Origin: Bacillota bacterium
Lineage (GTDB): Bacteria; Bacillota_C; Negativicutes; JAEYSJ01
Reading direction: 5' to 3'
Length of the DNA: 22,170 nucleotides
NCBI GenBank assembly: GCA_023434855.1
Contig: JAEYSJ010000221.1
Coordinates: 1 to 22,170, forward strand
Shown: one piece after another, positions 16,690-22,170 of the stretch
Layout of the letters: the number at the start of each line of letters is the position of its first letter
How positions within the stretch are numbered: the stretch's first letter is position 1
Program-made: the position numbers and the translations under genes
The notes under the pieces: model-generated
The model's database searches: none
What the model saw: the letters and a program-made list of their open reading frames with translations, nothing else
What the model was told of the DNA's origin: nothing

Positions 16690-16809
16690 GAGTGTGTTTC
16701 AAAAAACACACTTTATAAATTTTAACAAGACTGTTACAAGATGCCCAGATGCCGCGTTTTAGCTTTGACCATACTCGTAACGCGGATGGGTATTTTGTAG
16801 CAGTCTCTA
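16690..16809 (+). repeat. Structured intergenic element, copy 2
   Basis: Same build as copy 1: hairpin AGTGTGTTT (16691-16699) with AAACACACT (16704-16712), an 18-nt spacer, then a 17-bp stem CTGTTACAAGATGCCCA (16731-16747) with TGGGTATTTTGTAGCAG (16787-16803). The stem has three G-U pairs read as + strand RNA, where copy 1 has A-U or U-A. The centre is 39 nt, not 75, and folds as CCGCGTT (16752-16758) with AACGCGG (16779-16785). Both copies end CAG[C/T]CTCTA. It sits between divergent rqcH and the ATPase. Confidence 0.75.
16712..16739 (-). promoter_or_regulatory. Likely sigma-A promoter of rqcH
   Basis: On the minus strand, TTGTAA (complement of 16734-16739) and TATAAA (complement of 16712-16717) are 16 bp apart, upstream of rqcH. 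The -35 is formed by the left arm of the element stem, and transcription would start at or within the element end hairpin. Copy 1 does not keep a matching -10. Confidence 0.45.
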
Positions 16810-16849
16810 GTATATCATTAACGTCATTATCTGGTCAAACCAGGTCTAA

Positions 16850-16888
16850 TTGGTCGTTTTTAAGAATAACATGGATTAAAAAGACCAA
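16850..16888 (+). promoter_or_regulatory. Leader hairpin of the calcium ATPase gene
   Basis: TTGGTCGTTTTTAA (16850-16863) pairs with TTAAAAAGACCAA (16876-16888): 13 pairs with one bulged G and a 12-nt loop. It ends about 8 nt before the GCGAGGTGG ribosome-binding region. There is no T-run, so it is not a simple terminator. A smaller CTGGT/ACCAG hairpin lies just upstream (16831-16843). It may be an operator or a translational control structure. Confidence 0.5.
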
Positions 16889-16908
16889 CATGTTAGCGAG
16901 GTGGCTGT

Positions 16909-19683
16909 ATGGATAATGAAAAATGGTATGCACGTACGGTTGAAGATGTGTTAGCTTTTTGGCAAACTGATAAAAACGAAGGTTTATCTTCAAATGAGGT
17001 AAGAAAAAGATTAGATAGATTTGGTCATAATGAAATGACTGCTAAAGAAGATATTTCATGGTGGAAACGGTTATTGGCTCAATTTCAGGATTTTATGGTT
17101 TTAGTATTGTTAGCTGCAACATTGGTTTCGGCATTTATGGGGGAATATGTCGATGCTATCACTATTTTAACTATTGTTATCATTAATGCCATGTTAGGTT
17201 TTTTTCAAGAATATCGCGCGGAAAAATCCATGCAGGCACTGCAAAAATTAGCTGCACCTACGGCTCATGTTATCCGTAACGGCATATTGCAGCAAATTGC
17301 GGCCCGCGAATTGGTTCCCGGGGACATTATGGTACTGGAAGCAGGAGACAAGTTGGCTGCTGATGGTCGACTGGTTGAGGGACAAAATATGGAGGTGGAA
17401 GAAGCAGCTCTAACAGGTGAGTCATTGCCGGTAAGAAAAATGCCTGACAAAAAATTTGGTGAAGATAGCTCCCTTGGTGACCGAAAGAATATGGTATATG
17501 CCGGTACCAGTGTGACCAGGGGGCGGGGTAAGGCAGTGGTATGTGCTACTGGTATGGCTACCGAAGTAGGTTGTATTGCCTGTATGATTCAGCAGTCTGA
17601 GCATGAAAGTACGCCATTGGAAAGACGGCTTGAACACCTTGGACGCTTATTGGTATGGGTTTGCCTGATTATCTGTCTGGTGGTCGTTATTACCGGTGTA
17701 GCTAAAGGGGAACCGGTATTTTTGATGTGTATGGCGGGCATCAGCTTAGCAGTTGCTGCAATTCCGGAAGGATTGCCGGCTATTGTCACCGTGGCTTTGG
17801 CATTAGGTGTACAGCGCATGATAAAACGTAACGCTATTGTAAGAAAACTGCCTGCGGTTGAAACGCTGGGCTGTACAACAGTAATTTGTTCTGATAAAAC
17901 AGGTACCCTAACGCAAAATGCAATGACTGTCAGAAAGATATTTGCCGGTGGCCAAATATATGATGTAACTGGTAATGGCTATGAAATTAAAGGAAAATTC
18001 TTGCATGATAAGCAGGAATTTGATTATCAAAAAGATAAATCTTTACAATTCAGCCTTACAATTGGGGCTTTGTGTAATAATAGTGTTTTAAAACGCAATA
18101 ACATAAGCATCTCCGGTCTGTGGCGAAGGCCGAAAAACAACGAGTGGTCAATAGAAGGCGATCCTACCGAAGGTGCTTTAGTAGTTGCCGCGGCAAAGGC
18201 AAATATCTGGCGGGATGACTTGGAAAAAAAACAGCAGCGGGTTGCCGAAATTCCCTTTGAGTCTGAACGGCGGCGCATGTCAGTTTTATATGAAGAAAAA
18301 GATACTGCTATGCTATATGCTAAAGGGGCTCCTGACACTATCCTTGAGCTGTGCAGCTATTATAATGACGGTGACCGGGAAATTCCGTTGACGAACGATA
18401 TGAAAGTCGCAATTATTGCGGCTAATGAGCAAATGACATCACTTGCATTAAGAGTACTGTGTGTGGCCTATCGTAAATTCACACGAAATGAGCTGCAAGC
18501 CGGTAACATTGACGAAAATGCAGAGAAAGAATTAGTGTTTTCAGGTTTGCTGGGGATAATTGATCCGCCACGGGCAGAGGCCAAACAAGCCATCGCTCTT
18601 TGTCATCAGGCCGGCATTAAAGCAGTTATGATAACCGGAGATCACCGCAATACAGCAGTTGCTATTGCCCAGGAACTCCAACTATTTAAAGATAATATCG
18701 ATCAGGCGTTAACTGGCAAAGAGCTTGATGCAATGAGTGATGAAGAACTTGTGCGGGTTGTAAATAAAGTTACGGTATTTGCCCGCGTATCACCCGCCCA
18801 TAAATTACGTATTGTTCGCGCCTTTAAGCAACACGGACATATCGTGGCTATGACCGGTGATGGCGTCAATGATGCCCCTGCCATTAAGGAAGCTAATATC
18901 GGAGTGGCCATGGGCATCACTGGAACAGATGTAACCAAGGAAGCTTCGTCAATGATATTGGCCGACGACAATTTTGCTACAATTGTGGCTGCAGTTGAAG
19001 AAGGAAGGGGAATTTACGATAATATTAGAAAATTTATCAGGTATTTGCTGTCATGCAACTTGGGTGAAGTGCTTACCATGTTTATTTCTTCATTGATAGG
19101 TCTGCCGCTGCCACTTTTACCGGTGCAAATACTCTGGGTCAATTTGGTTACTGACGGGTTGCCGGCTATGGCATTGGGAGTTGATCCCAACGACCGCGAT
19201 ATAATGAATCGGCCGCCGAGAAATCCTGGGGAGAGTGTATTTTCCCGCGGCCTAAGCCGGAAAATTGCCAGCCGTGGCTTGCAAATAGGTTGTTCAACTG
19301 TTTTTGTCTTTGCAGCAATATATCTTTTAAAAAATGATTTAGCTTTGGCAAGGACTATGGCATTTTGCACTCTAGTCTTTTCGCAAATGTTTCATGTATT
19401 TGATTGCCGGTCGGAAATGTTTACAGTTTTTGAAGTCGGCTTATTAAAAAATAAATTTTTACTTATGGCGACCGGATGTTCCGTTTTAATGCAGTTATCG
19501 GTTGTATACTCTCCTTGGTTGCGCGAAGTATTTCAAACCGTACCAATGTCCGGCTATGACTGGATATTCGTGCTAAGTATATCAGGCTGGACCTTTATCT
19601 TAAATGCGCTTAAACATATATTATTTCGCCAGCGTTATTCGCCGTATGGAATTAAACATAGTATGGCTAGATATAATAAATGA
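16909..19683 (+). CDS. P2A-type calcium-transporting P-type ATPase
   Basis: 924 residues, ten membrane segments. N-terminal cation-ATPase domain; actuator TGES (169-172); phosphorylation Asp329 in SDKTGTLT; hinge GDGVNDAP (650-657). Residues that bind calcium in SERCA are all found: Glu287 in PEGLP (M4), Asn717 and Glu720 in NLGE (M5), and Asn745, Thr748 and Asp749 in NLVTDG (M6). It is therefore likely to export Ca2+ using ATP through both SERCA-like sites. The ATG at 16909 has GAGGTGG upstream, and a leader hairpin and the copy-2 element precede it. dapF follows 24 nt after the stop and may be co-transcribed. Mn2+ or other ions as substrate are less likely but possible. Confidence 0.93.
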   Translation: MDNEKWYARTVEDVLAFWQTDKNEGLSSNEVRKRLDRFGHNEMTAKEDISWWKRLLAQFQDFMVLVLLAATLVSAFMGEYVDAITILTIVIINAMLGFFQEYRAEKSMQALQKLAAPTAHVIRNGILQQIAARELVPGDIMVLEAGDKLAADGRLVEGQNMEVEEAALTGESLPVRKMPDKKFGEDSSLGDRKNMVYAGTSVTRGRGKAVVCATGMATEVGCIACMIQQSEHESTPLERRLEHLGRLLVWVCLIICLVVVITGVAKGEPVFLMCMAGISLAVAAIPEGLPAIVTVALALGVQRMIKRNAIVRKLPAVETLGCTTVICSDKTGTLTQNAMTVRKIFAGGQIYDVTGNGYEIKGKFLHDKQEFDYQKDKSLQFSLTIGALCNNSVLKRNNISISGLWRRPKNNEWSIEGDPTEGALVVAAAKANIWRDDLEKKQQRVAEIPFESERRRMSVLYEEKDTAMLYAKGAPDTILELCSYYNDGDREIPLTNDMKVAIIAANEQMTSLALRVLCVAYRKFTRNELQAGNIDENAEKELVFSGLLGIIDPPRAEAKQAIALCHQAGIKAVMITGDHRNTAVAIAQELQLFKDNIDQALTGKELDAMSDEELVRVVNKVTVFARVSPAHKLRIVRAFKQHGHIVAMTGDGVNDAPAIKEANIGVAMGITGTDVTKEASSMILADDNFATIVAAVEEGRGIYDNIRKFIRYLLSCNLGEVLTMFISSLIGLPLPLLPVQILWVNLVTDGLPAMALGVDPNDRDIMNRPPRNPGESVFSRGLSRKIASRGLQIGCSTVFVFAAIYLLKNDLALARTMAFCTLVFSQMFHVFDCRSEMFTVFEVGLLKNKFLLMATGCSVLMQLSVVYSPWLREVFQTVPMSGYDWIFVLSISGWTFILNALKHILFRQRYSPYGIKHSMARYNK

Positions 19684-19707
19684 GATTAAGTTTTGGAGGA
19701 ATTATCT

Positions 19708-20544
19708 ATGAAATTTTGTTTTAGCAAATGGCATGGGTTAGGCAATGATTTTGTTATTGTAAATTGTTTTGAGGAAAACATTACCGATTACAGCCAAATG
19801 GCAATTAAAGTCTGTGATCGCCACACTGGTGTTGGCGCTGATGGTCTTGTGTTAATTTTATCATCAGATACAGCAGACTTTAAAATGAGAATCTTTAATT
19901 CTGATGGCAGTGAAGCAGAAATGTGCGGTAATGTCACTCGTTGCGTAGCACGCTATGTATATGAGTATGGCTTGACAAAAAAAACAAAAATTACTTTGGA
20001 GACGGGGGCGGGTATTATTAAGCCTGAATTAGTTTTCACTAATGGTATCCCTGCTACTGTTTGTGTCGATATGGGTGAACCACGTCTTACGTGCGGCCAA
20101 ATACCTGTTATCGGCAATCAGGATGAACAAGCTGTTAATCTACCCTTGGATATAGCAGGAAATAATTATCATATTACTTGTGTATCAATGGGCAATCCAC
20201 ATTGTGTTATTTTTGTTGATAATGTTAGTACAGTGAATTTACAAGCAATAGGCCCACTGATCGAGAATCATTCATTATTTCCCAATAAAATTAATGTGGA
20301 ATTTGTGCAAGTGTTAAACAAAGAAAGTATACGCATGCAGGTTTGGGAGCGGGGCGCCGGTATAACTATGGCCTGTGGTACCGGAGCCTGTGCCGCATTA
20401 GTTGCGGCAGTGCTTAATGAAAAAACAGACCGGCAGGCAATAATCCATCTTGACGGTGGCGATCTGTCAGTTAAATGGGGTTTAGATAATCATGTTTATA
20501 TGACCGGCCCGGCTGTGGAGGTTTTTCGCGGGGAATATTTATAA
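19708..20544 (+). CDS. dapF: Diaminopimelate epimerase
   Basis: 278 residues, standard length. It interconverts LL- and meso-diaminopimelate for lysine and peptidoglycan synthesis. The two catalytic cysteines are seen in EAEMCGN (Cys73) and MACGTGAC (Cys223), with the opening KWHGLGNDF. The ATG at 19708 is preceded by GGAGG at 7-8 nt; the in-frame TTG 15 nt earlier lies within that Shine-Dalgarno region and is rejected. It follows the ATPase gene by 24 nt. Confidence 0.97.
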   Translation: MKFCFSKWHGLGNDFVIVNCFEENITDYSQMAIKVCDRHTGVGADGLVLILSSDTADFKMRIFNSDGSEAEMCGNVTRCVARYVYEYGLTKKTKITLETGAGIIKPELVFTNGIPATVCVDMGEPRLTCGQIPVIGNQDEQAVNLPLDIAGNNYHITCVSMGNPHCVIFVDNVSTVNLQAIGPLIENHSLFPNKINVEFVQVLNKESIRMQVWERGAGITMACGTGACAALVAAVLNEKTDRQAIIHLDGGDLSVKWGLDNHVYMTGPAVEVFRGEYL

Positions 20545-20674
20545 ATAGAAAAAGCAACCTATGATAACCTTGACAAACACCTATCCTAAAATGTGGTAAA
20601 TTTTCATAATTATAACAAGGAGATATTACGTGGTATGGCGTAATATTTATATACCAACAGACTTAGGAGGTGCT

Positions 20675-21274
20675 ATGGTGAGGATTGCCAGTTGGATATT
20701 GATTATATTACTGATATTTAGTAATCAGGCATTCGCAATAACTCATGTTAATGTTGAAGCCATTAAAGAAGCCCAAGACTACGGAAAGAGCAAACTTCAA
20801 TCTAATTATAATGATTTTTTAAGGCCTTGGATGGCTTACGAAGAAAAAGCAGAAAGACTAAATGAAACTGCCGAACACGCTTATCTGTATACACCCTTTC
20901 TATTGGTAGCCACAGACACTCGTGATAAAATAGCAAGAAGGCAGCAGCCAAGTATTGCTGACAGTCAGAAGGTATTGGACAGCTATGCAGGTTATCTCGT
21001 ATTTAGTGTTACCATTTTTGGTGCTGAATCGAACTTTGCGGAAAATGCTACGGCTGTATTAAATCAAAGCAACAAAATAGTACGGGCGCATCAGGCAAAG
21101 ATCCTGGCAGCGTCAAAAACCTGCTGGTATCCGAAGTCTCCGTTGTTTAGGGCCCAAAGTTATTTCTATTTTTCCGAAAAAGAAATTAGGCCGGACAGAC
21201 CGGTGATATTAACAATTACTACCAGTGATAAACAAAAACATAATTTCTATTTTAACTTACCAAAAATTAGATAG
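20675..21274 (+). CDS. Secreted protein of unknown function
   Basis: 199 residues from the ATG at 20675, chosen because AGGAGG lies 5 nt upstream; an in-frame GTG 45 nt earlier is less likely. A clear signal peptide (VRIASWILIILLIFSNQAFA, cut after Ala21) is followed by a mostly helical region (about 25-75), a middle part with SYAGYLVFSVTIFGAESNF, and a beta-rich C-terminus (PDRPVILTITTSDKQKHNFYF). No catalytic motif is seen and I do not recognise the family. TTGACA at 20570-20575 may be part of its promoter, though no well-spaced -10 is visible. A terminator follows. Confidence 0.75.
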   Translation: MVRIASWILIILLIFSNQAFAITHVNVEAIKEAQDYGKSKLQSNYNDFLRPWMAYEEKAERLNETAEHAYLYTPFLLVATDTRDKIARRQQPSIADSQKVLDSYAGYLVFSVTIFGAESNFAENATAVLNQSNKIVRAHQAKILAASKTCWYPKSPLFRAQSYFYFSEKEIRPDRPVILTITTSDKQKHNFYFNLPKIR

Positions 21275-21290
21275 ACCGTATGAAATGATT

Positions 21291-21310
21291 TGGGGCATAG
21301 CCCCATTTTT
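21291..21310 (+). terminator. Intrinsic terminator of the secreted-protein gene
   Basis: TGGGGC (21291-21296) pairs with GCCCCA (21300-21305) around an ATA loop, followed by TTTTT. The gap from here to 21423 holds only AT-rich sequence before the YicC start. Confidence 0.88.
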
Positions 21311-21423
21311 ATTGTAATGAAAAAAGGAATTAGGACAAGGAAGGAGAAGTAATTTAAAGATATACGGTTAATTATAAAGTTTAAAGTTAATAATAACATA
21401 CGCAAAGGCAGGTGCAGTATATA

Positions 21424-22170
21424 GTGCTAAAAAGCATGACCGGATTTGGTCGGGGAGAATATTTAGACAATGATCATCGTTTTATTGTGGAAATTAAAGC
21501 TGTAAACCACCGTTATAATGAAATTGTTATTCGAATGCCTAAAAATTTAGGCTCGCTTGAAGATAAAATACGCCGGACAGTATCCAATACTTTGGTGAGA
21601 GGGCGTATCGACATTTTTATTAGTGTTGAAGAATATGGGCAAAAGAAACGAGCAATTAGGGTTGACAAAGAATTGGCTATCGCTTACCATAATGCAATGA
21701 GAGAATTGGCAGAATTATTCTCCGTTGCAGTGAATGTTAGGATTGACAATATATACCATATTTCTAAATATCCTGACGTTATTAGGGTGGAAGAAATTTC
21801 GGATGATGTTCTTACATTATGGCCTAAACTCTCACAAGCAATCGATGTTGCCGTTAACAATCTAATGAAGATGCGTTTGACAGAGGGTGCAAATATTCAG
21901 CAAGATTTAGCAGCACGCATTGATAAATTGGAAACACATATAAATATTGTTGAAGAACGTGCTCCTCGTATTTTGGAAGAATATCGGGAAAAAGTATTAA
22001 CACGAATGCGTGAGTTATTGGCAGCTATCAGCGCTGAACCTGACGAGGCCAGACTATTGCAAGAAACAGCCATATTTGCCGATCGTACAAATTTTACTGA
22101 AGAATTAGTTCGTTTACGAAGCCATCTTGCTCAATTTCGGGCTACTTTGTCAGATGATGAAGCCGTAGGA
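21424..22170 (+). CDS. YicC-family protein (3' end outside window)
   Basis: The frame from GTG 21424 is open to the window edge (249 codons). It begins VLKSMTGFGRGE, the signature start of the YicC/YloC family, and continues with VEIKAVNHRYNE and VRGRIDIFISVE. It runs on through a helical middle into a C-terminal part with EEYREKVLTRMRELL and ETAIFADRTNFTEELVRLRSHL. YicC-family members in Bacteria have been linked to RNA cleavage; the Bacillus relative is YloC. Full length is usually about 290 residues, so roughly 40 are missing. GCAGGTG lies about 8 nt before the GTG. The next gene in many Bacillota is gmk, but it is not visible here. Confidence 0.93.
   Translation, partial: MLKSMTGFGRGEYLDNDHRFIVEIKAVNHRYNEIVIRMPKNLGSLEDKIRRTVSNTLVRGRIDIFISVEEYGQKKRAIRVDKELAIAYHNAMRELAELFSVAVNVRIDNIYHISKYPDVIRVEEISDDVLTLWPKLSQAIDVAVNNLMKMRLTEGANIQQDLAARIDKLETHINIVEERAPRILEEYREKVLTRMRELLAAISAEPDEARLLQETAIFADRTNFTEELVRLRSHLAQFRATLSDDEAVG

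Overview
The window looks like the chromosome of an AT-rich, low-GC Gram-positive-lineage anaerobe (Bacillota). My best guess is a spore-forming member of the Negativicutes, such as a Sporomusaceae relative. The grounds are strong AGGAGG-type ribosome binding sites, the core run lspA-rluD-pyrR / rqcH / Ca-ATPase / dapF / yicC, a spoVK-type remnant, and DapF (meso-diaminopimelate, also the lysine precursor). The taxon is an inference from gene content, not a measured assignment.

Left part (1 to about 11,030) reads as accessory and partly decaying DNA. It opens with the C-terminal part of a radical SAM gene, then the first copy of a structured intergenic element. A serine recombinase with a small upstream gene follows on the minus strand, closed by a two-way terminator. 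Next come a divergent MoeA-like gene, a two-component system in which both the response regulator and the histidine kinase are frameshifted, and a secreted TPR protein. After these lies a second, much more degraded fragment of the same kinase type. The rest is a secreted HExxH metallopeptidase with a tandem second domain that has lost its active site, a broken small gene, an exported protein made of two copies of one domain, and a Cys-rich protein closed by a terminator.

Middle part (about 11,030 to 12,825) is a tightly coupled set. The surviving 3' end of a SpoVK/CbbX-type AAA+ ATPase overlaps a small GTPase, which overlaps a short UbiA-like membrane protein, which overlaps a 66-residue membrane-anchored Cys protein.

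Right part (12,876 to 22,170) is housekeeping: lspA and rluD overlap, pyrR follows, and a perfect 16-bp two-way terminator separates pyrR from the convergent rqcH (ribosome quality control). A divergent P2A-type calcium ATPase begins after a 269-bp intergenic region that holds the second copy of the structured element, a likely rqcH promoter and a leader hairpin. dapF, a secreted protein of unknown function, a terminator and the start of a YicC-family gene complete the window.

The most notable observation is the pair of structured elements at about 656-812 and 16690-16809. They share an end hairpin and a long stem. All three base differences in the stem turn A-U or U-A pairs into G-U wobbles, and the enclosed centres have different sequences but both can fold. 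This points to a dispersed element with a + strand RNA structure. I do not recognise it as a named family.
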